Source: Shinella sp. H4-D48
GTDB lineage: Bacteria > Pseudomonadota > Alphaproteobacteria > Rhizobiales > Rhizobiaceae
Assembly (NCBI RefSeq): GCF_022637395.1
Contig: NZ_CP093338.1
Location: 828,687-892,686 of the forward strand
Length of the DNA: 64,000 nt
Direction: 5' to 3'
How positions within the stretch are numbered: the first letter of the stretch is position 1; the number at the start of each line of letters is the position of its first letter. Below are positions 36,234-44,498 of the stretch, piece by piece. Below the pieces are notes generated by a model. That model was given only the letters and a program-made list of their open reading frames with translations. It had not been told where the DNA came from and searched no databases. Position numbers and translations under genes: made by a program.

Positions 36234-36375
36234 GCCGTTTGCTGCCTCGTCACAGGCTAAGCCATTCTGCAAGGAAATTCTATGGATTTGCAGGACAATA
36301 GGAGGGACTTTCTTATCTTTCGCGGCCTTCGCGCGCATCATCGCAAGCATTCCGATTTGCGAAGGAGATTGCGCG

Positions 36376-37002
36376 ATGCGCTCGATCGATATTCCGCTAG
36401 ATACGCTGATCCTGCCGGGCCTCAACGGTTCGCCGGAGGCCCACTGGCAGCGGCACTGGGTGCGTGATAATCCGCAAAGCCGCGTGGTCGAGCAATATGA
36501 CTGGACCTGCCCGGAGCGACAGAGCTGGCTCGGCCGTGTGGAAGAAGATATCGAGCGGGTGGGCCATGACGTCTGGCTGGTCGCCCACAGCCTCGGCTGC
36601 GTGCTGGCCGCGCATCTCGCACAGAGCCCCATCGCGTCCCGCATTCGCGGTGCGCTGCTCGTCGCGCCCTGCGACCTCGACACGACGGAAACGATGCATC
36701 CCTGTATCATCCGGTTCGGCACGATGCCGACAGCGCGCCTGCCGTTCCCCTCTCTTGTCGTCGGCAGCCTGAACGATCCCTACATGCCGGTCTCCCGGCT
36801 CAAGAAGACAGCGGACGACTGGGGCAGCGATCTGATCGATATCGGCGAGGCCGGCCACATCAATATCGCGAGCGGCTTCGGCCGCTGGGCTGCGGGCTAC
36901 GACTTCCTCGAACTTCTGAAAGAACGTGCGGCCTTCGCCGCAACGAAAGACGGCCGCCTGTTTTCGGCGGCCGTGTCGAATACCGGACTGATGCTCAATT
37001 GA
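36376..37002 (+). CDS. RBBP9/YdeN-family alpha/beta hydrolase
   Basis: A 208-residue serine hydrolase of the RBBP9/YdeN family. The catalytic triad is readable: S72 in AHSLGC, D134 in GSLNDPYM and H161 in EAGHINIASGFG. The start at 36376 is preceded by GAAGGAGA. It follows the terminator at 36208-36233, so it has its own promoter. It converges on the taurine permease gene with 3 bp between the stops, both inside one palindrome. The natural substrate of this family is unknown. Confidence 0.85.
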   Translation: MRSIDIPLDTLILPGLNGSPEAHWQRHWVRDNPQSRVVEQYDWTCPERQSWLGRVEEDIERVGHDVWLVAHSLGCVLAAHLAQSPIASRIRGALLVAPCDLDTTETMHPCIIRFGTMPTARLPFPSLVVGSLNDPYMPVSRLKKTADDWGSDLIDIGEAGHINIASGFGRWAAGYDFLELLKERAAFAATKDGRLFSAAVSNTGLMLN

Positions 37003-37009
37003 GCATCAG
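36988..37009. terminator. 22-bp perfect palindrome covering both stops of convergent genes
   Basis: Positions 36988-37009 read identically on both strands (9-bp arms CTGATGCTC/GAGCATCAG around AATT). The TGA of the RBBP9-like gene (37000-37002) and the TGA of the permease gene (37008-37006 on the other strand) both lie inside. It may work as a compact bidirectional terminator, although no U-tract follows. Confidence 0.5.
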
Positions 37010-37848
37010 CGATGCGCCGCCCACGGCACCAGCCGACGCTCGATCAGCCGCGCGAGGAATTCCAGCAGGATAGCGATCAGGGCGATCACGACGATGCCGG
37101 CAATCACGATATCGGTGACGAGAAACTGCGCGGCCGACTGGATCATGAAGCCGATGCCGCTCGTTGCGGCGACAAGTTCAGCCGCGACCAGCGTCGTCCA
37201 GCCGGCGCCGAGCGCGATGCGCACGCCCGTCAGAATCGACGGCACGGCGCTTGGGAGGACGACCTCGGCCAGCACCTGCCGCCTTGTGGCGCCAAGCGAG
37301 CGCGCCGCGTTCACGTGATCCTTCGAGACGGAGCGCACGCCGGCGGAGGTCGAAAGAATGATCGACGGCAGCATGGAAAGCGCGATCACCGTGATCTTCG
37401 ACGCCTCACCGATGCCGACCCAGATGATGATGAGCGGAAGATAGGCAAGCGGCGGCAGCGGGCGCAGAAATTCCACGATGGGATCGAGAATGCCGCGTCC
37501 GACGCGACTGGTGCCGATGGCGATACCGGCGGGTATGCCGATCAGGATCGATGCGATCAGCGCGCCGAAGATGCGGTAGAGACTGGCGCCGACATGCTCG
37601 GCGAGCGTCGCATCGACGAAGCCCGTCACAATGAGATTGTAAAGCGCAATGACGACCTGCCGGGGCGAGGGCAGGAAGACGGGCGAAACGAGCGCATAGT
37701 ATGACGCCAGCGCCCAAACGCCGATGATTGCTGTGATTGTAATCGCGGAAATGACGGCGACGGGAACGGGACGTCCGGCCGACGCCTTTTCTCCGATTTC
37801 AGCGTCGGTCGCGGGGGCGAGGGTTTCGATATCGGTGGAAAATGTCAT
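37006..37848 (-). CDS. tauC: Taurine/sulfonate ABC transporter permease
   Basis: A 280-residue inner-membrane permease of the SsuC/TauC/NitT family. It has about six spans and an EAA loop VNAARSLGATRRQVLAEVVLP. It overlaps the ATPase stop by 4 bp and is the last gene of the operon binding protein-ATPase-permease. It imports sulfonates or related compounds. Confidence 0.85.
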   Translation of the reverse strand: MTFSTDIETLAPATDAEIGEKASAGRPVPVAVISAITITAIIGVWALASYYALVSPVFLPSPRQVVIALYNLIVTGFVDATLAEHVGASLYRIFGALIASILIGIPAGIAIGTSRVGRGILDPIVEFLRPLPPLAYLPLIIIWVGIGEASKITVIALSMLPSIILSTSAGVRSVSKDHVNAARSLGATRRQVLAEVVLPSAVPSILTGVRIALGAGWTTLVAAELVAATSGIGFMIQSAAQFLVTDIVIAGIVVIALIAILLEFLARLIERRLVPWAAHR

Positions 37849-38651
37849 GCCGCGAGCTCCTCGTCGTCACCGGAATGGATAAGGCCGGTCAGCCCGGCGT
37901 GCATGCGCTTGAAGAGCGGCGAGGCTTTCACGGCCGCGACAGAAGCGCCCGCGCGCACCTCGGCGTTGAAGCCGGCCTCGATTTCGGCGGTAAGGCGGCC
38001 CGGATTGGGAGACAGCACGACGACACGTGTGCCGAGCAGCAGCGCCTCCTCGATGCTGTGGGTGATCAGAAGCGCGCCCGCACCGCTTTCGGCCTTGATG
38101 CGCAGCAGGAATTCCTGCATGCGCGTGCGGGTCAAGGCATCGAGCGCGCCGAGTGGTTCGTCCAGCAACAGGAAGCGCGGTTCGGCCGCGAGCGCCCGCG
38201 CGATGCCGACGCGCTGGCGCATCCCGCCCGACAGTTCCCAGATGTTGCGGTCGCCGGCATCCGCCAGTCCGACACGGTCGAGCAGCGCCTGCGCACGCGC
38301 GCGCCGCTCCGCAAGCGGCACACCTTTGAGTTTGAGAGGAAAGGCGACATTGTTGAGCGCATCGAGCCAGGGGTAGAGCGCATCGTCCTGGAAGACGACA
38401 GCGCGGTCGGCACCCGGCCCGCGCACCGGCACGCCGTCCACGGTGATCGTACCTGCGCTCGGTGCCAGGAAGCCGGCCGCGAGGTTGAGCAGGCTTGTCT
38501 TGCCTGAGCCCGAGCGGCCGATGACGGCCACGAGTTCATCCGAGGCGACCTGCAGGTTGATGCCGTCGAGGACACGCTTTTCAACCGCGCCCTTGCGGCC
38601 CGGCTGCGGCGGATAACGCAGCGACACGTCGCGGAATGTCAGGATGCTCAT
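37845..38651 (-). CDS. tauB: Taurine/sulfonate ABC transporter ATP-binding protein
   Basis: A 268-residue ATPase of the TauB/SsuB family with Walker A GRSGSGKTS, signature LSGGMRQRV and Walker B FLLLDEPLGALD. The short C-terminus lacks a TOBE domain, as expected for this class. It is coupled to tauC by an ATGA overlap. No TauD dioxygenase gene is adjacent, so desulfonation must occur elsewhere or the ligand may not be taurine. Confidence 0.87.
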   Translation of the reverse strand: MSILTFRDVSLRYPPQPGRKGAVEKRVLDGINLQVASDELVAVIGRSGSGKTSLLNLAAGFLAPSAGTITVDGVPVRGPGADRAVVFQDDALYPWLDALNNVAFPLKLKGVPLAERRARAQALLDRVGLADAGDRNIWELSGGMRQRVGIARALAAEPRFLLLDEPLGALDALTRTRMQEFLLRIKAESGAGALLITHSIEEALLLGTRVVVLSPNPGRLTAEIEAGFNAEVRAGASVAAVKASPLFKRMHAGLTGLIHSGDDEELAA

Positions 38652-38683
38652 GAAACCTCCGGAAAGGAAAGGGGTTCAGCCGG

Positions 38684-38715
38684 TGGCCCGGCGGCGCATT
38701 TGCGCGACCGGGCCA
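38684..38715 (-). repeat. Stem-loop after the tauA-like gene
   Basis: An 8-bp outer stem TGGCCCGG/CCGGGCCA (38684-38691 with 38708-38715) encloses a GCGC/GCGC inner stem. It lies between the binding-protein gene and the ATPase gene on the - strand transcript and lacks a U-tract. Confidence 0.5.
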
Positions 38716-38739
38716 TCTCCGCCGCAGGATTGTCGCGCG

Positions 38740-39744
38740 TCAGTTGACGAGCTTTGCCGCATCCGTCACCCAGCGGGTGGAGACGTAGGGCTTGTAGTCG
38801 GACAGCGCGGCCGGGATCTTGCCCTGCTCCAGCAGGAAGGCCGACGTATCGGCCACCGCCTTCACCGTTCCGCCACCCAAAAGCGGCTCGCCGGCCTGCT
38901 CTTCGAGCGTCGGGAAAATATAGCCCTTGAGCAGGGCGGGGACCTCATCCTGCTTGGCGCCGGTGAGACGGGCGATCTTTTCGGCTTCCGGCGACGTGGC
39001 GTTCCACGCATCCGGGTTGGCGCGATAGGCCGCCGTCGCGTCGCCAGTCACCTTGACGAAGGCCGTCACGACATCGGGATGTTCTTCCGCAAACTTCTTG
39101 CTGACGATCCAGGCGTCGAAGGTCGGGCCGCCCCATTCGGCGACATCCGCGGAGGTCGCCAGCACCTTGCCGCTCTTTTTCAGCTGTGCCAGCACCGGAT
39201 CCCAGACATAGGCGCCTTCGATATCGCCGCGTTCCCAGGCGGCTGCGATTTCCGGCGGGCGCAGGTTGAGGATCTCGACCGACTTGGGATCGACATTCCA
39301 GTGCTTGAGCGCGGTCAGGAGGCTGTAATGCGCGGTGGAGACGAAGGGCGTCGCGATCTTCTTGCCGACCAGGTCTTCCGACTTTTCGACCGACTTGACG
39401 GCGAGCGCCTCGGCTTCGCTGATCAGCCCGACGACGAAGATCGCCTCGATGGGCAATTCACGGCTTGCTGCGGCCGCAAGCGGCGAAGAACCGACATAGC
39501 CGATATCGAGCGAGCCGGATGCAATCGCGGCGATGACATCGGCACCGCCGTCAAACTTTTGCCAGTTGATCTTGGCGCCGGTCGCCTTCTCGTACGTGCC
39601 GTCGGCCTGCGGTACACGCGAGGGCTCGACAATGGGCTGATAGCCGATATTGAGCGTCACATCGGCGGCGTGGGCGGTGCTGAACGACGTCGCCATCGCA
39701 AGGGCGGCGGTGGCGGCCAGCAGGGTCCTGCGGGTAATGGTCAT
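38740..39744 (-). CDS. tauA: Taurine/sulfonate ABC transporter substrate-binding protein
   Basis: A 334-residue periplasmic binding protein of the TauA/SsuA (NMT1-like) family. It has a signal peptide ending AHA|ADVTLNIGYQ and the TauA-like run FDGGADVIAAIASGSLDIGYVGSSPLA. GAGGAGAGG precedes the ATG at 39744; a longer start is unsupported. It heads the tauABC-like operon and lies divergent from the Rrf2 regulator, a sensible arrangement for sulfur-limitation control. Taurine is the likely ligand but other sulfonates are possible. Confidence 0.86.
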   Translation of the reverse strand: MTITRRTLLAATAALAMATSFSTAHAADVTLNIGYQPIVEPSRVPQADGTYEKATGAKINWQKFDGGADVIAAIASGSLDIGYVGSSPLAAAASRELPIEAIFVVGLISEAEALAVKSVEKSEDLVGKKIATPFVSTAHYSLLTALKHWNVDPKSVEILNLRPPEIAAAWERGDIEGAYVWDPVLAQLKKSGKVLATSADVAEWGGPTFDAWIVSKKFAEEHPDVVTAFVKVTGDATAAYRANPDAWNATSPEAEKIARLTGAKQDEVPALLKGYIFPTLEEQAGEPLLGGGTVKAVADTSAFLLEQGKIPAALSDYKPYVSTRWVTDAAKLVN

Positions 39745-40210
39745 GGTCCTCTCCTCAAATTGCCGTCGCCCTGTCTTTGCGGGCCGGTCACTCAAAGCTA
39801 CATAATCAATAATTTTAGTAGAGAAATTTTCGCCTCAATCTTGATGGCTAGCCGCGATTGCTTTTGCGTTTTGCACGCGCGCCGTGAAAACCGGGTCGAG
39901 CAATGCTTATGACGGCGCAACGGCAGGCATCAGGCGGCACCGGCCACGGGAAATCGCCAAAGATGGTGCCGAATGGGCACGGATCGCATGAAAACGACCT
40001 AAGAGCTTGACACAAGCACCAATTTTCTTGCGGCCCATGCCGTAAATAAATTATACCGTTTTTATATGTTTTTCGCACTTCGGTGCCTAGAATGAGCCGG
40101 AATCACCCGTCAACGGGGAACCGGTCGATCTTCCCGAAGACGACGAGGAAACGCGGCGTGCGCGAACATGCGGCACGTGACGCATAGGTGCTGATGGAAA
40201 GCAGGCAAGA
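39745..40210. other. 466-bp divergent intergenic region (tauA / Rrf2)
   Basis: No coding sequence is supported. It contains an AT-rich block at 39797-39835 next to tauA and another at 40041-40075 before the Rrf2 gene. A candidate Rrf2 promoter is TTGCGG (40028-40033), 17 bp, TTATAC (40051-40056), followed by a small UUCG hairpin at 40075-40086 and a ~125-base leader. No known riboswitch is recognised. Confidence 0.5.
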
Positions 40211-40678
40211 ATGCTGACGAAAAAGGGAAAATACGGTCTGAAGGCCCTTGTGGACCTCGCACGGCTTCAGCCGGGCGAAACGGCTTTCGTCAGCGAAATC
40301 GCTCTGCGCAACAATATCCCGAAGAAGTTTCTCGACACGATCCTTCTGGAACTGCGCAATGCCGGCATGCTGCGCTCCAAGAAGGGCCCGGGCGGCGGTT
40401 ATTCGCTCTCACATCAAGCATCCGAGATTCGTATCGGCCACGCAATCCGCGTTCTCGACGGCCCGCTGGCGCCCATCCGCTGTGCCAGCCGCACGGCCTA
40501 TGAGGCCTGCGAGGACTGTGCCGATCCGGAGACCTGTCAGGTCCGCCGCGCCATGACGGATGTCCGCGACGCCATCGCTTCCATCCTAGACACGATGACG
40601 CTCGAGCAGTTCGTTGCGGTGCCGGGCGCCGCGGCGATCATCGAGGACGAAGATGGGCGCGAGCAGCTGGTTGGCTGA
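40211..40678 (+). CDS. Rrf2 family transcriptional regulator with four-cysteine motif
   Basis: A 155-residue Rrf2-type winged-helix regulator (KYGLKALVDLARL, IPKKFLDTILLELRNAGML, KGPGGGYSL). Four cysteines, C91, C100, C103 and C109 (C-x8-C-x2-C-x5-C), follow the DNA-binding domain where IscR/NsrR-type proteins bind an Fe-S cluster, so cluster or thiol sensing is possible. It sits between the divergent tauABC operon and a convergent SfnB-like flavoprotein. That suggests control of sulfur acquisition in the manner of CymR-type Rrf2 proteins. Target genes are inferred. Confidence 0.87.
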   Translation: MLTKKGKYGLKALVDLARLQPGETAFVSEIALRNNIPKKFLDTILLELRNAGMLRSKKGPGGGYSLSHQASEIRIGHAIRVLDGPLAPIRCASRTAYEACEDCADPETCQVRRAMTDVRDAIASILDTMTLEQFVAVPGAAAIIEDEDGREQLVG

Positions 40679-40704
40679 TTAGGACGGCGGAGCTGGCCCT
40701 AATC
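40677..40704. terminator. Hairpin containing both stops of convergent genes
   Basis: GATTAGG (40677-40683) pairs perfectly with CCTAATC (40698-40704) around a 14-base loop. The Rrf2 stop (40676-40678) and the flavoprotein stop (40701-40699 on the other strand) fall in or at its arms. A shared bidirectional terminator is the likely role. Confidence 0.45.
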
Positions 40705-41778
40705 GTCCCGCGGCGCGCCGTTCCTGTGCGCGTCGATCGTGATCCGTCCGCTTTGCTGCAACGCTTCCATCGCCTGAGCGGTGAGTTGAACATCGGCCGG
40801 AGGCTCCTGGCCGGCTGATGCAGCCACATGCGCCACCGCCTGAGCGGAGGCCAGCGCGGACGCGGATGCCTGAAACGCGTTTATCCGATGCTGATCGGCG
40901 AGGCCGATCTGTGCCGCGTCAATGGCACGCCCTGCATCCGCGATGATCGCTTCCGTGGCGGCAAGGCGGGAGGTGAACAGCCCGACCGCAAGAGGATCGG
41001 AGTCGCCCGCATCCAGAAGCCGTTCCAGAACGCCCCTCGCAGCGCCCAGCCGGCACGCCGCCTCCAGAAGCAGGCCGAGCGAACGGGGAACCCCGACGGA
41101 CGCAGCGTCGCCCGTCGCCTGAAGCAGGAAATCCGGTTCCGTCGCGACATCCTTCAACAGAACATGTTCGGCCGCCTGCGCGGCTCCCGGCGCGGGCTCG
41201 CAGGTATTTGCAACAAAATGCACACCCTCGGAGCGAACGGGCAGCAGAAGCTTCACAGCCCGGCCGCCGGTCTGCACGGGCAGCAGCATCCAATCGGCAT
41301 GGCGGGCGCACGGCGTGCAGAACACTTCACCGCCGAGCCGCAAGGCAACGCCATTCGAAACGAGCGGCAGGGCTTCACCCGACCGCGCGGCGCCCTGCGC
41401 GACACGTGCCCCGGCAAGCGCGGCGGCGAACACGGTCTTTCGTTGCCCCTCCGTTCCATGACTGCGCAGACATTCCAGCCCGACGAAATGCGCCGCCAGG
41501 ATTTCGGCAAGCGGGGCGGAGCGCGCCGCAGCCTCCCAGCAGACCGTCGCAAGCACGGTGTTGGAGACATCGATGCCGCCATTCTCGGTGGGTACGGATA
41601 TGCCGAAGAGGCCGGACCGCGAAAGCAGTTCCAGCCGCAACTCGGCCCTGCCGGGCTCACTGGCGGCACCGCCGAACACATCCGCAAGGGTGCGGATGAT
41701 CGTTAAGGCCTCGTCCTCCGTGCCGATGACGGCTGCCGGGTGCGAGGGATGGTCGAGCGTCGACGAAATCGTACCCAT
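40699..41778 (-). CDS. Acyl-CoA dehydrogenase-fold flavoprotein (SfnB-like)
   Basis: A 359-residue protein of the acyl-CoA dehydrogenase superfamily. The N-terminal domain (LFGISVPTENGGIDVSNTVLATVCWEAAARSAPLAEI) resembles SfnB/DszC-type sulfur-acquisition oxidoreductases. The C-terminal half is helical and Ala-rich with little recognisable catalytic signature. It is somewhat shorter than the ~390-400 residues usual for SfnB. Adjacent Rrf2 and tauABC genes support a role in sulfur scavenging, but the reaction is unknown and the call rests mainly on the N-terminal half and context. Confidence 0.65.
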   Translation of the reverse strand: MGTISSTLDHPSHPAAVIGTEDEALTIIRTLADVFGGAASEPGRAELRLELLSRSGLFGISVPTENGGIDVSNTVLATVCWEAAARSAPLAEILAAHFVGLECLRSHGTEGQRKTVFAAALAGARVAQGAARSGEALPLVSNGVALRLGGEVFCTPCARHADWMLLPVQTGGRAVKLLLPVRSEGVHFVANTCEPAPGAAQAAEHVLLKDVATEPDFLLQATGDAASVGVPRSLGLLLEAACRLGAARGVLERLLDAGDSDPLAVGLFTSRLAATEAIIADAGRAIDAAQIGLADQHRINAFQASASALASAQAVAHVAASAGQEPPADVQLTAQAMEALQQSGRITIDAHRNGAPRDD

Positions 41779-41991
41779 GTCGTCTGCTCCTTGCCGAAGG
41801 TGGTTTCAGGTCGCACAGGTTAACGCGGGTAAAAAATCACATTCTATAGATACTGTATAGATTCTTTTCGACGGCTTCAGAAGCAATCCAGCCGCAGCGC
41901 CGTGCCGTCTTACGCGTTTCGGCGGGCAATCCACATTCTATCGGCTTTGCCAGCGCTGAATTTTGACATCCGCGCGCATGCCGGTCTCACC

Positions 41992-42036
41992 TGACGGAAG
42001 GAAACAGGGCAGGGTGCCTGCTGACCCCGTCCGTCA
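41992..42036 (-). terminator. Hairpin over the 3' end of the second SSADH gene
   Basis: TGACGGA (41992-41998) pairs with TCCGTCA (42030-42036), enclosing an inner GCAGG/CCTGC hairpin. The right arm contains the gene's TGA stop (42036-42034 on the - strand). It probably terminates the - strand transcript. Confidence 0.4.
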
Positions 42037-43491
42037 AATCCCGCCCATGCAGAGATACTTCATCTCGAGATAATCCTCCAGCCCGTGGCGGGAGCCTTCG
42101 CGGCCCATGCCCGACTGCTTGACGCCGCCGAAGGGCGCGGCTTCGGAGGACATGCGCCCGGTATTGATGCCGACCATGCCGTATTCCAGCGCCTCGGCGA
42201 CCCGCCAGACGCGGCTGAGGTTCGAGGCGTAGAAATAGGCCGCGAGCCCGTAGATCGTATCGTTCGCCTCCCGCACGACGGCGTCCGCATCCTCGAAACG
42301 GATGATCGGGGCGAGGGGGCCGAAGGTTTCCTCCTGAGCAACGCGCATATCATGCGTGACATCGGTCAGGACCGTGGGCGCATAGAAGGTGCCCACGCCG
42401 TCAGCCCGCCGGCCACCGCAATGAATGCTTCCGCCCTTGGCCACGGCGTCGGCGACATGCGCCTCGATCTTGGCGAGCGCGCGGTCATCGATCAGCGGTC
42501 CGATCGAGACGGCCGGGTCGAAGCCGTCGCCGACCAGCAGCGTCCCGACACGCTCGGTGAACTTGCGGGCGAACTCGTCATGGACGCCGGCCTGGACATA
42601 GAGCCGATTGGCCGAAACGCAGGTCTGCCCGGCATTGCGGAACTTCGCCTGGATGGCGCCATCGACCGCGGCATCCACATCCGCATCGTCGAAAACGATG
42701 AAGGGTGCATTGCCGCCAAGCTCCAGGCTGAGCTTCTTCACCTGGTCGGAACATTGTCGCATCAGCAGGCGCCCAACCTCCGTCGAGCCGGTGAAGCTGA
42801 TCTTGCGCACCTTCGGATGACTGCAAAGCTCGCGGCCGACCGCATCGCCCTCCGACGCATAGATGAGATTGACCACGCCCTCTGGGAATCCGGCCTTCTC
42901 GGCAAGCGCAAACATGGCGCCGGCAACGAGCGGCGTCTGCTCGGCGGGCTTCAGGACAACCGTGCACCCTGCTGCAAGTGCCGGCGAAATCTTGCGCGCC
43001 ACCATCGAGGCCGGGAAATTCCAGGGCGTGATGGCGCCCACGACGCCGATCGGCTGCTTGATGACCATCATGCGCCGGTCCCGCGAAGGGGCCGATATCG
43101 TTTCGCCGTAGATGCGGTTCGCCTCTTCGGCATACCATTGCAGGTAGGCGGCGGCGTGCGAGACTTCGGACTTCGCTTCTGCAAGCGGCTTGCCCATCTC
43201 GGCGGTGAGAATGATGGCGAGATCGTCGGTATGCTGCACGATCAGCTGGTGCCAGCGCCACAGCGTATCAGAGCGCTCGCGCGCGGTCTGCGCGGCCCAT
43301 TCTGTCTGTGCGACGGCGGCCCGCTCGATAGCCGCCCGCGTTTCGTCCGCGCCCATATCGGGAAGCGTTGCGAGGACCTGCCCCGTTGACGGATTGAACA
43401 CCTCGAACGTTGCCGCGCCTGCGCCATCGGCAATGGCCTGGAACAAGGCCGGATTTTCCAGCCGACGAACGAGATTTTGCGACAGGCCCAC
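42034..43491 (-). CDS. gabD: NAD(P)-dependent succinate-semialdehyde dehydrogenase family protein
   Basis: A 485-residue GabD-type aldehyde dehydrogenase. It has TPWNFP, FTGSTEVGR, the general base in LELGGNAPF, the catalytic cysteine in GQTCVSANRLYVQ and the C-terminal [28 protein letters not shown]. It is a paralogue of the protein at 27479 but clearly diverged. It is transcribed away from the HutC-type regulator across 263 bp. It may serve the GABA end of polyamine catabolism or the adjacent pathway; sequence does not decide. Confidence 0.87.
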   Translation of the reverse strand: MGLSQNLVRRLENPALFQAIADGAGAATFEVFNPSTGQVLATLPDMGADETRAAIERAAVAQTEWAAQTARERSDTLWRWHQLIVQHTDDLAIILTAEMGKPLAEAKSEVSHAAAYLQWYAEEANRIYGETISAPSRDRRMMVIKQPIGVVGAITPWNFPASMVARKISPALAAGCTVVLKPAEQTPLVAGAMFALAEKAGFPEGVVNLIYASEGDAVGRELCSHPKVRKISFTGSTEVGRLLMRQCSDQVKKLSLELGGNAPFIVFDDADVDAAVDGAIQAKFRNAGQTCVSANRLYVQAGVHDEFARKFTERVGTLLVGDGFDPAVSIGPLIDDRALAKIEAHVADAVAKGGSIHCGGRRADGVGTFYAPTVLTDVTHDMRVAQEETFGPLAPIIRFEDADAVVREANDTIYGLAAYFYASNLSRVWRVAEALEYGMVGINTGRMSSEAAPFGGVKQSGMGREGSRHGLEDYLEMKYLCMGGI

Positions 43492-43754
43492 CTGATTTCC
43501 TCCCCGGAAGAACGCGTATCAAGACAAGATCAGATACGGGCGAGCCCAGTTGTCCGCAACCCGTCTTTCTGTCACAGAGGCAAGTTCTTCCATAGGAAGG
43601 TGAGTGCGCCTTGAGACTAATCTCGCCGGATGGCGCCGCATGATCTGCGCCCGGCTGGAACGGGCTATATGCGCGTATTAATTGCTTGGCGCGCCAGATC
43701 ACTTCGTGCCATTGAACGTTACAGTTGTCGCAGCGTTAAACGTATGGTCACCGA

Positions 43755-44486
43755 ATGAAGCCCAAGAAATCTTCCGCTGCCAGCCTGCACCAACAGATAC
43801 TGACCGACATTGAAAAACGCATCGTGTCCGGCGATTGGCCGCCGGGCTTCAAGCTTCCGTTCGAGGTCGACCTTGCGAAGTCCTATAACGTTTCGCGCAT
43901 GACCGTGAACAAGGTGCTGACGAGGCTGGCGGACGCTGGCCTGATCGAGCGGCATCGCAAGACGGGCACCTTCGTGAAGCAACCGAACGCGCAGGCTGCC
44001 ATCCTCGAAATCCATGACATCGAAGCCGAGGTCCTCGCGCTCAAGCAGAAATATGCTTTCAAGCTTGTGGACCGATCGGCGCGCAACGCGAATGAACACG
44101 ACCTGGCGCGTTTCGGCTTGTCGAAAAACATCGACGTGGAGGAAATCGCCTGCACACATTTTGCCGGCGATGCGCCGTTCTGCTGGGAGCATCGGCTGAT
44201 CAATCTCGACGTCGTGCCGAAAGCCCGGGCAGTCGATTTCACGCACATTCCGCCCGGACAATGGCTGCGCCTGCAGGTTCCCTGGACGACGGCGCAACAC
44301 AAGATCTATTCGATCGCCGCCGACGCTGACATCGCCCGGCGCCTCGACATAGCCAAGGGCTCGCCATGCCTTGTGGTGGAGAGGCGAACATGGAGCGACC
44401 AAGGCCCAGTCACCGTCGTCCGCTTCACCTATCCTGCCGAAAAGCACGCTGTCGTGGCGACCTTCACGCCGGCCTCGTCTGGCTGA
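43755..44486 (+). CDS. GntR family regulator, HutC subfamily (UTRA domain)
   Basis: A 243-residue regulator with an N-terminal winged helix (KLPFEVDLAKSYNVSRMTVNKVLTRLADAGLIER) and a C-terminal UTRA ligand-binding domain. The layout resembles the histidine-utilisation repressor HutC, but no hut genes are present. It converges on the HisC-like gene with 12 bp between stops. HutC-type proteins bind GTATA-centred palindromes. Three such sites lie at 45647, 45675 and 46604, upstream of the HisC-like, SDR and transporter genes, so these are its probable targets. The inducer is unknown. Confidence 0.87.
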   Translation: MKPKKSSAASLHQQILTDIEKRIVSGDWPPGFKLPFEVDLAKSYNVSRMTVNKVLTRLADAGLIERHRKTGTFVKQPNAQAAILEIHDIEAEVLALKQKYAFKLVDRSARNANEHDLARFGLSKNIDVEEIACTHFAGDAPFCWEHRLINLDVVPKARAVDFTHIPPGQWLRLQVPWTTAQHKIYSIAADADIARRLDIAKGSPCLVVERRTWSDQGPVTVVRFTYPAEKHAVVATFTPASSG

Positions 44487-44498
44487 CGGACAGGCTCC

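Noticed and set aside
34605..36722. 705-codon open frame on the - strand
   Set aside because: It is antisense to the binding-protein and DJ-1 genes and crosses a clear terminator.
40007..40012. TTGACA as the -35 of the Rrf2 gene
   Set aside because: No acceptable -10 follows at 16-18 bp; the TTGCGG/TTATAC pair just downstream fits better.
41853..41864. Additional HutC-type site (CTGTATAGATTC)
   Set aside because: Only 8 of 12 bases match the operator at 45647 and it lacks symmetry; chance match in an AT-rich spacer is likely.
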